This document shows, in pieces, positions 8,621-17,060 of a stretch of 64,000 nucleotides of DNA; the first letter of the stretch is position 1; each line of letters starts with the position of its first letter. This DNA comes from Luteimonas abyssi (lineage in GTDB: Bacteria; Pseudomonadota; Gammaproteobacteria; Xanthomonadales; Xanthomonadaceae). The translations under genes were made by a program, and so were the position numbers. The notes under the pieces are model-generated. The model was not told the DNA's origin, did no database searches, and saw only the letters and a list, made by a program, of their open reading frames with translations. The stretch covers positions 1,771,321 through 1,835,320 of the forward strand of contig NZ_KQ759763.1 of NCBI RefSeq assembly GCF_001482195.1, in the 5' to 3' direction.

Positions 8621-8970
8621 CTTGTCCGTCCCAGTCCATGCGAGTCCGTTGCAGACCGTGAGACCGTGGGGGTGCATAAGGGGGTACATCGAGGTTCCCG
8701 CGCACTTCGTACCCTCCGGACGTCTCTGGTCGGCACCTGCCGCTCGCACCGCGGGACCACGGCGCTATCCCGGACCGGCGCGCCCGAACGCGGCTTCGCC
8801 TCTTCGTCGCCGCTGCAGGAACGGGCAAATTTCCGGTAGGTCTCGCCATATCGCGATGTCACCGGGCGGCCTAACGTTGGGGACATTGCGCAGCGGGTGC
8901 GGCCGATACGTCACACGGCCGCCTCGACATGCCGATGTCATCCCCCCGAGACGATCCAGGATCTTTCCCG
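8621..8970. other. Gene-free region downstream of ssrA
   Basis: About 350 bp with no credible coding frame. Short open frames here are not protein-like, and one antisense frame runs through tmRNA. It contains direct C/G-run motifs (GTGGGGGTGCATAAGGGGGTAC, about 8667-8688, as two G-run units) but no integrase, recognisable att duplication or promoter. The 3' end of ssrA is a common integration target, so the stretch may be a scar, but nothing proves it. Confidence 0.4.
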
Positions 8971-9885
8971 ATGAGCAGATGGACCACCAACGACATACCG
9001 TTGCAGGCCGGCCGGACAGCCGTGGTGACCGGGACCGGCGGGATCGGTTTCGAGATCGCACTCGCCCTGGCCCGGGCCGGAACGCGGGTGGTGATCGCCG
9101 GCCGCAACCCCGACAAGGGCGCCCAGGCGGTGGCCGCCATCCACCAGGCCATTCCCGCGGCCCAGGTGATGTTCGGCCAGGTCGATCTGGGCGACCTCGC
9201 CTCGATCGATGCCTTCGCGTATCGCCTGGCGCAGGAACAGGACAGCCTCGATATCCTGATCAACAATGCCGGCGTCATGAACCCGCCGACCCGGCGCGAG
9301 ACCCGCGATGGGTTCGAGCTCCAACTCGGCACCAACCATCTCGGGCATTTCGCGCTGACGGCCGGTCTGCTCCCGCTGCTGAAGCGGGGAAACACCCCGA
9401 GGGTGGTATCGCTGAGCAGCGTGGCGGCCCGCGACGGCGCCATCGATTTCGACAACCTCCAGGCCGAACACGGCTACAAGCCGATGTCCGTCTACAGCCA
9501 GTCGAAGCTGGCGTGCCTGATGTTCGCGCTCGAGTTCGACCGGCGCAGCCAGGCGGGTGGCTGGGGCGTGGCGGGGATCGCCGCGCACCCTGGCGTCTCG
9601 CGTACCGACCTGCTGCCCAACGGCGCGGGGCGCACCAGCGCCGCGGGATTGGCCCGGCGATTCCTCTGGTTCCTGTTCCAGCCGGCCTCCCAGGGCGCAT
9701 TGCCGGCGCTCTTCGCGGCCACCGACCCCGCCGCACGACGTGGTGCCTACTACGGACCCGACAGACTGGGCGAAACCCGTGGACACCCCACCGAAGCCAA
9801 GATGCCCAAGCAGGCCCTGGACGCCACCGTCGCGTCGCGGCTCTGGGAGGTGTCCCAGCGGCTGACGCGCACGTCGTTCGGGTAG
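8971..9885 (+). CDS. Short-chain dehydrogenase/reductase (retinol dehydrogenase-like)
   Basis: A 304-residue Rossmann oxidoreductase of the retinol-dehydrogenase/WWOX-like SDR type. It has the cofactor motif TGTGGIG (residues 20-26), DILINNAGVM, catalytic YSQSK and AAHPGVSRTDLL, and a longer C-terminus than classical 250-residue SDRs. It probably reduces or oxidises a lipophilic or xenobiotic carbonyl with NADP(H). The substrate cannot be read. The start at 8971 (MSRWTTND) fits the family, but in-frame ATGs at 8929 and 8935 are possible and no strong ribosome-binding site decides it. It stands alone and converges on the OmpA-like gene through a shared terminator. Confidence 0.85.
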   Translation: MSRWTTNDIPLQAGRTAVVTGTGGIGFEIALALARAGTRVVIAGRNPDKGAQAVAAIHQAIPAAQVMFGQVDLGDLASIDAFAYRLAQEQDSLDILINNAGVMNPPTRRETRDGFELQLGTNHLGHFALTAGLLPLLKRGNTPRVVSLSSVAARDGAIDFDNLQAEHGYKPMSVYSQSKLACLMFALEFDRRSQAGGWGVAGIAAHPGVSRTDLLPNGAGRTSAAGLARRFLWFLFQPASQGALPALFAATDPAARRGAYYGPDRLGETRGHPTEAKMPKQALDATVASRLWEVSQRLTRTSFG

Positions 9886-9928
9886 AGGCTCCGCCCCTGC
9901 CGCTGCCCCCTCCCGCCTCGAACGAAAA

Positions 9929-9951
9929 AAGGGCCGCACGGAGCGGCCCTT
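9929..9951. terminator. Terminator between SDR and OmpA-like lipoprotein genes
   Basis: A stem AAGGGCCGC/GCGGCCCTT (9929-9937 with 9943-9951) with loop ACGGA. On the minus strand it is followed by six T residues, so it is a good intrinsic terminator for the OmpA-like gene. On the plus strand the tract is TTCTTCG, so it may also serve the SDR gene. Confidence 0.85.
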
Positions 9952-9993
9952 CTTCGCTTACGCCACCCGTGAACGAGGCGACTGAAGCGACGT

Positions 9994-10671
9994 TTACTGC
10001 TGGATCGGCACCAGGGTGATCTCGACGCGGCGATTCTGCGCGCGACCGGCCTCGGTCCCGTTGTCGGCGATCGGACGGCTGAAGCCGGCGCCGACCGTGA
10101 TCATCCGCTGCTGGTTGATGCCCTGCCCGCCCAAGTACTGCGACACGGCCTGCGCCCGGCGCTCGGACAACTGCTGGTTGTAGCTGGCGCTGCCCTGGTT
10201 GTCGGTATGGCCGGCGATCTCGATCACCGTCTGCTCGTACTGGCGCAGCGTGCTGGCGACGTTGTTGAGGACCGGATAGAACTGCGGCTGGATGTCGGCC
10301 TGGTCGAACCCGAAGGTCACGTTGCCCGGCATGTTGAGGGTGATGTTGTCGCCCTGGCGCACGACATCGACACCGGTGCCGGCCATCTGGCGGCGCAGCT
10401 CCGCTTCCTGGCGATCCTGGTAGGAGCCGACTGCGCCACCGGCGAGCGCCCCGACGCCGGCGCCGATCATCGCGTGCTGGCGACGCTCGGTCGCGCTGTC
10501 GCCGCTCAACAGACCGGCCACGGCACCGATGCCGGCGCCCACGAGCGCGCCGGTACGGGTGCGGTTCGGATCGTTCGGGTCGTTGGTCTGTCCGGTATAG
10601 CTGGCACAGCCGGTCATCAGCAGGGCGCTGGCGAGGGCGGCGGTCAGGCCGGTGGTCACTGACTTGCGCAT
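9994..10671 (-). CDS. OmpA-family lipoprotein with glycine-zipper segment
   Basis: A 225-residue lipoprotein: signal peptide with lipobox LLMTGCA, two glycine-zipper stretches (ALVGAGIGAVAGLLSGD and AMIGAGVGALAGGAVGSY, about residues 40-85), then a C-terminal OmpA peptidoglycan-binding domain (VTFGFDQADIQPQFYPVL, IAGHTDNQGSASYNQQLSERRAQ, AQNRRVEITLVP). It likely anchors the outer membrane to peptidoglycan, similar to YfiB/YiaD-type proteins. ATG 10671 has GGGAGA upstream on its strand. It is monocistronic, with its own terminator. Confidence 0.92.
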   Translation of the reverse strand: MRKSVTTGLTAALASALLMTGCASYTGQTNDPNDPNRTRTGALVGAGIGAVAGLLSGDSATERRQHAMIGAGVGALAGGAVGSYQDRQEAELRRQMAGTGVDVVRQGDNITLNMPGNVTFGFDQADIQPQFYPVLNNVASTLRQYEQTVIEIAGHTDNQGSASYNQQLSERRAQAVSQYLGGQGINQQRMITVGAGFSRPIADNGTEAGRAQNRRVEITLVPIQQ

Positions 10672-10785
10672 GGTCGTCTCCCTTGAGGTCCGCCGGAACG
10701 TCCGGCTTGGTTGAAGTAGCGACCGCATCCTAGCCATGGCGGAGTGGCGGAGGGGTGACGGTATACGTCACCGGACACCACCCAT

Positions 10786-12222
10786 TCATTTTTCCGGACG
10801 CCCGCGCGAAGACACCTTGCCGTAGGCATCGAGTGCCGCCTGCCGCCCTTCCGCGAGATCGACGATCGGCGCCTTGGGATAGCCGCGCAGGGACTTGAGC
10901 GCCGCCGCCGGCACCTCCCAGGGTGCGAGCCGATGACGCGCCGGCAGCGTTTCGAGCTCCGGCAACCAGCGCAACACGTAGGCCGCCTCGGGATCGAAGC
11001 GCTGCGCCTGGGTCAGCGGGTTGAACACCCGGAAGTACGGCGCCGCATCGGCACCGGTCCCGGCCACCCATTGCCAACCGAGCGTGTTGTTGGCCAGGTC
11101 GGCATCGACCAGCGTGTCCCAGAACCACCGCGCACCATGCCGCCAGTGGATGCGCATGTGCTTGGTCAGATAGCTGGCGACGATCATCCGTACCCGGTTG
11201 TGCATCCAGCCGGTATGCCAGAGCTCGCGCATCCCGGCATCGACGATCGGCACCCCGGTCCGCCCGCGCTGCCAGGCCTCCAGCCGCGCGCCCCGCGCCG
11301 GCGCCCACTGGAAATCCTCGAAGCGCGGGTTGAGGTTCTCGTCGACGGTCCGCGGGAAATGATGCAGCAGATGGTGGGCGAACTCGCGCCAGCCCAGTTC
11401 GGCGACGAAGGTCTTGCCGTCCTCCCCCGCATCGCGCTCTCGTGCGGCGTGTGCCACCCGGGCGATGGACACCTCGCCGAAATGCAGGTGTGGGGACAGC
11501 CGCGAGGTGCCACGCGCCGCCGGCAGATCGCGCGCACGGCCGTAGCCGTCCAGGCCTGCATCGAGGAAGTGCGTGAGCGCCGCACGCGCGCCCGGCTCGC
11601 CCGGGGTGAACCGATCCCAGCAGCCCGCGTCCCAGCCACGCGCCGGCCGCAGGTGCAGCCCGTCGAGCGGCACGCCGTGCGGAACCGCATCGTCGTCTTC
11701 GAGCGTCTCGAAGCGTGCCGGTGCATCCCACAATCGCGGCGCCCGCCATTGCCCCAGCGCGCGCTTCCAGAAGGGGGTGAAGACCTTGTACGGATCCCCC
11801 TGGCCGGTCTCGATCTCCCACGGCTCGAACAGCAAGGCGCCGTTGAAGCTCTCGGCGCGCAGGCCGCTGCGTCGCAGCGCGCGCTTGATCTCGGTGTCGC
11901 GTGCCTCGACGGCGGGCTCGTAGCGCCGGTTCCAGAACACCGCCTCGGCACCGACCGCTGCGCAGATCGACTCCAGTGTCGCCAGCGTCGGGCCATGGAA
12001 GCAGCGCAGTTGCGATCCGCGTTCGCGCAGACGGGCATCGAGCGCCGCCAGCGCGTGGTGCCGCCACGCATCCGAGGCCGCACCGGGGCGCCAGTCGCCC
12101 TCCTCGGCAGGCGCATGGATGTACACCATCAGCGGCACGTAGCCGCCGTCGATGGCGGCACGCAATGCCGGGTTGTCGTCGAGACGGAGGTCGTTGCGGA
12201 ACCAGACGAGGGCGATCTGCAT
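10786..12222 (-). CDS. phrB: Deoxyribodipyrimidine photolyase (CPD class I)
   Basis: A 478-residue photolyase that splits cyclobutane pyrimidine dimers using blue light. The N-terminal antenna domain starts IALVWFRNDLRLDDNPAL. The FAD domain has YKVFTPFWKRAL, SRLSPHLHFGEVS, ELGWREFAHHLL, WMHNRVRMIVASYLTKHM and the NNTLGWQWVAGTGADAAPYF block typical of class I CPD enzymes. Length matches E. coli PhrB (472). The ATG has no Shine-Dalgarno, and GATACT lies 5 nt upstream. There is no obvious operon partner. Confidence 0.95.
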   Translation of the reverse strand: MQIALVWFRNDLRLDDNPALRAAIDGGYVPLMVYIHAPAEEGDWRPGAASDAWRHHALAALDARLRERGSQLRCFHGPTLATLESICAAVGAEAVFWNRRYEPAVEARDTEIKRALRRSGLRAESFNGALLFEPWEIETGQGDPYKVFTPFWKRALGQWRAPRLWDAPARFETLEDDDAVPHGVPLDGLHLRPARGWDAGCWDRFTPGEPGARAALTHFLDAGLDGYGRARDLPAARGTSRLSPHLHFGEVSIARVAHAARERDAGEDGKTFVAELGWREFAHHLLHHFPRTVDENLNPRFEDFQWAPARGARLEAWQRGRTGVPIVDAGMRELWHTGWMHNRVRMIVASYLTKHMRIHWRHGARWFWDTLVDADLANNTLGWQWVAGTGADAAPYFRVFNPLTQAQRFDPEAAYVLRWLPELETLPARHRLAPWEVPAAALKSLRGYPKAPIVDLAEGRQAALDAYGKVSSRGRPEK

Positions 12223-12293
12223 GCCGCAGTATCGATCAATCGGGTCGAAGCGGCGTCAAGCCGGTGTCGCGCCCGCCTCGGTCTGCCGCCGCG

Positions 12294-13427
12294 CTATGCC
12301 TCGACCGGCGGCAGATACTCACGCGGAATGCGGTCGTTGAGTCCGACCAGAAACTCGTACGGGATGATGCCGGCCGCCTCCGCCAGCGCTTCCACGCGCA
12401 ACATCGCGCCGCGCTGCTCCCCGACCAGGATCACCTCGTCCTCGTTGAACGCGCTGTCGTGGCCGATGTCGACCATGAACTGGTCCATGCACACCCGCCC
12501 CACCACCGGGTAAAGGTGGCCGTGGATCAGCACCTGACCGCGCCCGGACAACGCGCGGGGATACCCGTCGCCATAACCGATCGGCACGGTCACCACGCGG
12601 GTATCGTCCGTCGGCGCCCAGGTCGCTCCGTAGCTCACGGTCCGGCCTGCGCGCACCACCTTGAAGTACACCACCCGCGAAACCAGCGACAGCGCCGGCG
12701 CCACTTCCACTGTCGCGCGTGCTGCCGGATCCGGCAGGACGCCGTAGAGCATGATCCCCGGCCGCACCAGATCGAGATGGGTCGCGGGCGCATGCAGGAT
12801 GCCGCCCGAGTTCGCCAGATGGCGCAATGGCATGCGCGCCCCGATCCTGTCGAAATGAGCGCACGCCTCGAGAAAGCGCTCCAGCTGAAGCGCCGTCATC
12901 GCCGAGGTCGGATCGTCCGCGCAGGCCAGGTGCGAGTAGATACCCTTGATCTCGCACCAGCGCGACGCCACCGCGGCCTCCACGAAGGCAGCGGCCGAGT
13001 AATGGTGTACCCCGATCCGCTCCATGCCGGTGTCCACCTTCAGGTGCACCACCGCGCGTGTGCCCATGGCCTCGGCGGCCGCCTCGACCTGCCGGAGCTT
13101 GTCGAGCGACGACACCGTGATCTCCAGGTCGTGGGCCAGGAACTGCCCGACCTGCGGCCCGAAGATGCCGCCCAGCACCAGGATCGGCACCGTGATCCCT
13201 GCGCGGCGCAGCGCGACGCCTTCCTCCAGGAACGCCACCCCCAACTGATCGACGCCGGCCTGCTGCAATCGCCGCGCGACCGGCACCAGCCCATGCCCGT
13301 AGGCGTTGGCCTTGACGATCGCCATCGCCGGCGTCCCGGTATGCGTGCGGATACGGTCGAGATTACCGGCGATGCGGTCGAGATCGACCACGATCCGGGT
13401 CGGGCGCTGGTCGACGGAGATCGTCAT
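12294..13427 (-). CDS. alr: Alanine racemase
   Basis: A 377-residue PLP enzyme that makes D-alanine for peptidoglycan. The PLP lysine is in AIVKANAYGHG near residue 39, and the catalytic tyrosine is in VSYGATW in the C-terminal beta domain, along with PIGYGDGYPRAL and CMDQFMVDIG. It lies 84 bp downstream of dnaB on the same strand, the conserved dnaB-alr order. A TACAAT box between them suggests its own promoter. Confidence 0.96.
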   Translation of the reverse strand: MTISVDQRPTRIVVDLDRIAGNLDRIRTHTGTPAMAIVKANAYGHGLVPVARRLQQAGVDQLGVAFLEEGVALRRAGITVPILVLGGIFGPQVGQFLAHDLEITVSSLDKLRQVEAAAEAMGTRAVVHLKVDTGMERIGVHHYSAAAFVEAAVASRWCEIKGIYSHLACADDPTSAMTALQLERFLEACAHFDRIGARMPLRHLANSGGILHAPATHLDLVRPGIMLYGVLPDPAARATVEVAPALSLVSRVVYFKVVRAGRTVSYGATWAPTDDTRVVTVPIGYGDGYPRALSGRGQVLIHGHLYPVVGRVCMDQFMVDIGHDSAFNEDEVILVGEQRGAMLRVEALAEAAGIIPYEFLVGLNDRIPREYLPPVEA

Positions 13428-13488
13428 AGCGCGGCGCCCACCCCTTCGAGACGGAGGGCGTGATGTCCGGGAGTGAGCATGGAAACGG

Positions 13489-13494
13489 ATTGTA
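13489..13494 (-). promoter_or_regulatory. Candidate -10 box for alr
   Basis: TACAAT on the minus strand about 60 nt before the alr start, in the dnaB-alr gap. No good -35 is visible (TCGAGT at 19 bp). Confidence 0.35.
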
Positions 13495-13511
13495 GCCGTG
13501 TGCGCCTGCGG

Positions 13512-14927
13512 CTACTCGAAGCTGCCCATCGCGTCGTTGGCGAGGTTGTCGAACCGGGTGTACTCGCCGAAGAAGCGCAGCTTGAACGACCCGGTCGGGC
13601 CGCTTCGGTGCTTGCCGATGATGACCTCGGCCAGGCCCTTGTCGGGCGAGTTTTCCTTGTTGTAGTACTCGTCGCGGTAGATGAAGATGATCATGTCCGC
13701 GTCCTGCTCGATGGCGCCCGACTCGCGCAGGTCGGCCATCACCGGGCGCTTGTCGGTACGCGATTCCAGCGAGCGGTTGAGCTGCGACAACGCGATCACC
13801 GGCACATTGAGCTCCTTGGCCAGACCCTTGAGCGAACGCGAGATCTCGGAGATTTCGGTCGCGCGGTTCTCGCTGTTGCCCGGCACCTGCATCAACTGCA
13901 GGTAGTCGATGACGATCAGGCCCAGGTCGTGCTCGCGCTTCAGCCGGCGCGACTTCGCCCGCAGCACGTCGGGGGACAGGCCCGGCGTGTCGTCGATGAA
14001 GATCTTCGATTCCTTGAGCATGCGGATCGCCGCGGTCACGCGGCTCCAGTCCTCGTCCTCCAACTGGCCGGTCCGCAGGCGGGTGGCGTTGATGCGGCCG
14101 TTGGACGAGATCAGGCGCAGCGCGAGCTGGCTGGCCGACATTTCCATCGAGAACACCGCCACCGCCTTCTTCGACTTCAGCGCGGCGTACTCGGCGATGT
14201 TGAGCGCCAGCGTGGTCTTGCCCATGGCCGGGCGCGCCGCCAGGATCAGCAGGTCGGTGGGCTGCAGGCCCGAGGTCATCTGGTCGAAGGCCTCGTAACC
14301 GGTCGGCAGGCCGGTGATGCCGTCGCCGTTGGCGAAGCGGGTCTGCAGCACGTCGAAGGCTTCGGCCATCGCCTTGTTGATGGCGGTGAAATCGGTGCGA
14401 CCGCGCGCGCCGGCCTCGGCGATCGCGAACACCTGCTGCTCGGCCTTGGAGAGGATCTCGCTGGAGTCGCGGCCCTCGGGCTGGAACCCGTCGTTGACGA
14501 TCTCGGTGCCGACGTCGATCAGCTGCCGCATCACCGCCTTGTCGCGCACGATCTCGGCGTAGGCACGGATGTTGGCCGCCGACGGCGTGGTGCTGACCAG
14601 CTCGATCAAGTAGGCGCCGCCGGCGACCTGCTCGGAGGCACCCTGCGATTCGAACCACTCGCCCAGGGTGACCGCATCGAACGGCCGGTTACGCTCGGCC
14701 AGCTCGCGGATCGCGCGGAAGATCAACTGGTGGTCACGCCGGTAGAAGTCGTTGTCGACCAGCATGTCGGCGACGCGGTCGAACGCCTCCGGTGCCAGCA
14801 TCAGGCCACCGAGGACCGCCTGCTCCGCCTCCACCGATTGCGGCGGCAGCCGCAGCTGGTCGATACGGACGTCGTGTTCGTGACCGCCGCGGTCGCCGCG
14901 GTCGCTGAAACGGGGTCGAGCGGACAT
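13512..14927 (-). CDS. dnaB: Replicative DNA helicase DnaB
   Basis: A 471-residue RecA-type hexameric helicase. The N-terminal primase-interaction domain begins RLPPQSVEAEQAVLGG. The C-terminal motor has Walker A AARPAMGKTTLALN, Walker B LIVIDYLQLM and the DLRESGAIEQDADMIIF motif. The start at ATG 14927 has AGGAG 12 nt upstream. Longer in-frame starts reach 15158 but add low-complexity sequence and cross the upstream terminator. A consensus DnaA box lies 115 bp upstream. The gene sits between the rpsF-rpsR-rplI operon and alr. Confidence 0.97.
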   Translation of the reverse strand: MSARPRFSDRGDRGGHEHDVRIDQLRLPPQSVEAEQAVLGGLMLAPEAFDRVADMLVDNDFYRRDHQLIFRAIRELAERNRPFDAVTLGEWFESQGASEQVAGGAYLIELVSTTPSAANIRAYAEIVRDKAVMRQLIDVGTEIVNDGFQPEGRDSSEILSKAEQQVFAIAEAGARGRTDFTAINKAMAEAFDVLQTRFANGDGITGLPTGYEAFDQMTSGLQPTDLLILAARPAMGKTTLALNIAEYAALKSKKAVAVFSMEMSASQLALRLISSNGRINATRLRTGQLEDEDWSRVTAAIRMLKESKIFIDDTPGLSPDVLRAKSRRLKREHDLGLIVIDYLQLMQVPGNSENRATEISEISRSLKGLAKELNVPVIALSQLNRSLESRTDKRPVMADLRESGAIEQDADMIIFIYRDEYYNKENSPDKGLAEVIIGKHRSGPTGSFKLRFFGEYTRFDNLANDAMGSFE

Positions 14928-15041
14928 CGGGATTCGAACTCCTGTGGCGGTACGCGGCACCCGGTCGTGCCATGGCGAGCGCCGGGTCGACATCGTAGTC
15001 GCCCTGGGCTCGGGGGGGTGCAGACAACTCTGTTGACGAGC

Positions 15042-15050
15042 TGTGGATAA
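15042..15050 (-). promoter_or_regulatory. Consensus DnaA box upstream of dnaB
   Basis: TTATCCACA on the minus strand is a perfect 9-mer DnaA site, in the leader region of dnaB downstream of the rplI terminator. It is a single copy. No DnaA-box cluster or AT-rich unwinding element is present, so this is not an origin. It could couple dnaB transcription to DnaA levels. Confidence 0.55.
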
Positions 15051-15163
15051 CCTGGGGAGATCGCACAGGCCGCGACGCCACCCGGGTCCGGGCACGGCGG
15101 CGGCGATCGTCCGTCCGGTCCGGGCCGCGCCCGGCGATCCACACGGGGCCGGGACCACCCCCC

Positions 15164-15195
15164 GAAAACAAGACGGGCGCCTCTCGGCGCCCGTC
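15164..15195 (-). terminator. Terminator of the rpsF-rpsR-rplI operon
   Basis: A 10-bp perfect stem (GACGGGCGCC at 15172-15181 with GGCGCCCGTC at 15186-15195) with a 4-nt loop, followed on the minus strand by TTGTTTTC. It is placed 24 bp after the rplI stop and separates the ribosomal operon from dnaB. Confidence 0.9.
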
Positions 15196-15218
15196 CCGTC
15201 GAACCGGAAACGCGCGGA

Positions 15219-15686
15219 TCAGACCGCGACGGCTTCCTGCTCGATGACCACCTTGACGGTGGTTTCGACGTCGGCCAGCAGATGCACGACCACTTCGTAC
15301 TCGCCCACGTGGCGAATCGGACCTTCGCCCATCACCACTTCGGACTTGTTGAACTCCACGCCCGACTGCGCCGACAGCGCCTCGGCGATGTCGCGGTTGG
15401 TGATCGAGCCGTACAGCTTGCCTTCCGACGACGCGTTGGCCTTCAGCGAGACGGTGAAGTCCTCGGCCTCGATCTTCGACAGGCGCACGCTCGCGGCGTC
15501 GTGCTGGTCCTTGGCCTTGGCCTCGTACTCGGCGCGCTTGGCCTCGAACGCGGCCAGGTTGCCGGCGGTCGCCGGCACGGCCTTGCCCTGCGGGACGAGG
15601 AAGTTGCGGCCGTAGCCCGGCTTCACCTCGACGGTGTCGCCGAGATTGCCGAGGTTGGTGATCTTCTGCAGCAGGATCAGTTTCAT
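15219..15686 (-). CDS. rplI: 50S ribosomal protein bL9
   Basis: A 155-residue protein with the L9 start [32 protein letters not shown], a connecting helix rich in Ala/Lys/Glu, and a C-terminal domain containing [15 protein letters not shown]. The protein binds 23S rRNA at the base of the L1 stalk. It is slightly longer than E. coli L9 (149). It is the last gene of the rpsF-rpsR-rplI operon and is followed by an intrinsic terminator. The 137 bp to rpsR holds no gene. Confidence 0.97.
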   Translation of the reverse strand: MKLILLQKITNLGNLGDTVEVKPGYGRNFLVPQGKAVPATAGNLAAFEAKRAEYEAKAKDQHDAASVRLSKIEAEDFTVSLKANASSEGKLYGSITNRDIAEALSAQSGVEFNKSEVVMGEGPIRHVGEYEVVVHLLADVETTVKVVIEQEAVAV

Positions 15687-15823
15687 GGGATTGCTCCGTG
15701 TTCGTTAGTGGCCCGACGCCGGCAATGCGGCGCGCGTGACCACAACGGGTGCTGTCCGAAACGGACGGAAACGTCTTACGGGACGCGCGCCCGCACCGAC
15801 AGGTGCGGACGCGGCGGCAACCA

Positions 15824-16054
15824 TCAGACGTTGTGGTTGTCGGTGTACGGGATCAGGGCGAGATAGCGGGCACGCTTGACCGCGGTCGCCAGCTGGCGCT
15901 GGTAGCGCGACTTGGTGCCGGTGATGCGGCTCGGCACGATCTTGCCGTTCTCGGTGATGTTCTGGCGCAGGGTGTTGAGATCCTTGTAGTCGATCTCCTT
16001 CACACCCTCGGCGGTGAACTTGCAGTACTTGCGGCGACGGAAGAACTTGGACAT
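15824..16054 (-). CDS. rpsR: 30S ribosomal protein bS18
   Basis: A 76-residue basic protein, [17 protein letters not shown] to YTDNHNV, with [23 protein letters not shown], the invariant S18 core. It pairs with S6 on the platform of the small subunit. The gap of 11 bp to rpsF leaves no room for the priB gene that enterobacteria carry here. Confidence 0.97.
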   Translation of the reverse strand: MSKFFRRRKYCKFTAEGVKEIDYKDLNTLRQNITENGKIVPSRITGTKSRYQRQLATAVKRARYLALIPYTDNHNV

Positions 16055-16065
16055 GTCAGGGCTCC

Positions 16066-16497
16066 TCAGGCGGCTTCGGCGTTGTCGTCGGCCTTGTCGG
16101 CCTTCGGGGCATCATCACCGGCGGTGTCGTCATCGCGACGGCGACGCTCGGGGCGCTCGGGCTTGTCGCCCTTGTCGTCCTTGTTCTTCATGATCAGGGA
16201 CTGTTCGGTGACCGCTTCGTCCTGGCGGATCACCAGGTGGCGCAGGATCGCGTCGTTGAAGCGGAAGGTCTCGACCAGTTCGTCGAGCACCGACTGGTCG
16301 GCCTCGATGTTGAACAGCACGTAGTGCGCCTTGACCAGGTTGTTGATCGGGTAAGCCAGCTGACGGCGGCCCCAGTCTTCCTGGCGGTGGATGGTGCCGT
16401 TGCCGGTCTGGACGATCGAGGTGTAACGCTCGACCATCGCCGGCACCTGCTCGCTCTGGTCCGGATGGACCAGGAACACGATTTCGTAGTGACGCAT
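16066..16497 (-). CDS. rpsF: 30S ribosomal protein bS6
   Basis: A 143-residue protein. The S6 fold ([60 protein letters not shown]) covers about 100 residues, followed by a long charged tail rich in Asp, Glu, Lys and Arg. In E. coli this tail carries glutamate ligated by RimK. AAAGGAAC precedes the ATG. It is the first gene of the operon. The leader of roughly 140 nt could house the known S6:S18 autoregulatory structure, but I could not establish that motif by eye. Confidence 0.96.
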   Translation of the reverse strand: MRHYEIVFLVHPDQSEQVPAMVERYTSIVQTGNGTIHRQEDWGRRQLAYPINNLVKAHYVLFNIEADQSVLDELVETFRFNDAILRHLVIRQDEAVTEQSLIMKNKDDKGDKPERPERRRRDDDTAGDDAPKADKADDNAEAA

Positions 16498-17060
16498 GGT
16501 GGTTCCTTTCGGTTATCGGCCGCGCGGCGATGCCGTGCGGTGTGGACAGCCCCCCGTCGTGGGTCCAGCAGGACACGCGGTGGAGCAAGGGCTTCCGGGG
16601 CTGGACGCGAGGCCCAGAGACACAGGAAGCCTAGCATTTTCGCAGACCCGGCGCCCCACGGCAACGGGCAGGCAGCCCGGGCGCCCGGACCCGCGGGGTA
16701 TCGCGTCGGCCGGTCTTCCGGCTGCCGGGCGCGCGCTCGGCCCGGACGCGCCCGAGCGTGCCCGCCCGACGCCGGTGAACGCTGCGTCGATTCGGCCCTG
16801 CGCTGGCGCGTGGCCATCTTCACGCACGTATTCAGATCCGGCGCCCCACCGCCCCCCCGGGCTGTGCCCGACCCTCGATTTACGGCCGCCCAGGCGATGC
16901 GCGACCGCACCGCACCGCGCAGTCATGCATCGATAACGGACTTGTCATGGCGCTGGAGTGCGGCCACGGGCGGGCTCAGGGCAGCGTCTTCGCTTCCGTG
17001 CCACTGCCCCCGAGCGGCCGGCCCATCACCCGACGCCCACCGCTTCCAAGGAGACCTCCG
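16498..17060. other. Long intergenic region upstream of rpsF and the HAF-repeat gene
   Basis: About 560 bp between divergent genes with no convincing reading frame. On the minus strand TTGCCG (16659-16664) and GAAAAT (16636-16641) spaced 17 bp form a candidate rpsF promoter, giving a leader of roughly 140 nt. The plus-strand side carries AAGGAGAC just before the HAF-repeat gene. The middle part (about 16680-16920) is very GC-rich and featureless. Confidence 0.45.

Noticed and set aside
8489..8749. Minus-strand ORF through the 3' end of tmRNA (VEVGGIEPPSEGTPLPALHA)
   Set aside because: Antisense to a structural RNA. This is a recurrent spurious prediction across many ssrA loci.
14927..14950. 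T-arm-like sequence (GTTCGAATC) before dnaB, as if from a tRNA
   Set aside because: Its flanking bases do not form a T stem and no acceptor, D or anticodon arm is present.
15042..15050. Replication origin at the DnaA box
   Set aside because: A single box, no AT-rich element, no dnaA or gyrB nearby.
16498..16640. S6:S18 autoregulatory leader of rpsF
   Set aside because: The leader length fits but I could not find the conserved stem with the bulged CCG motif by eye. A covariance-model search would decide.
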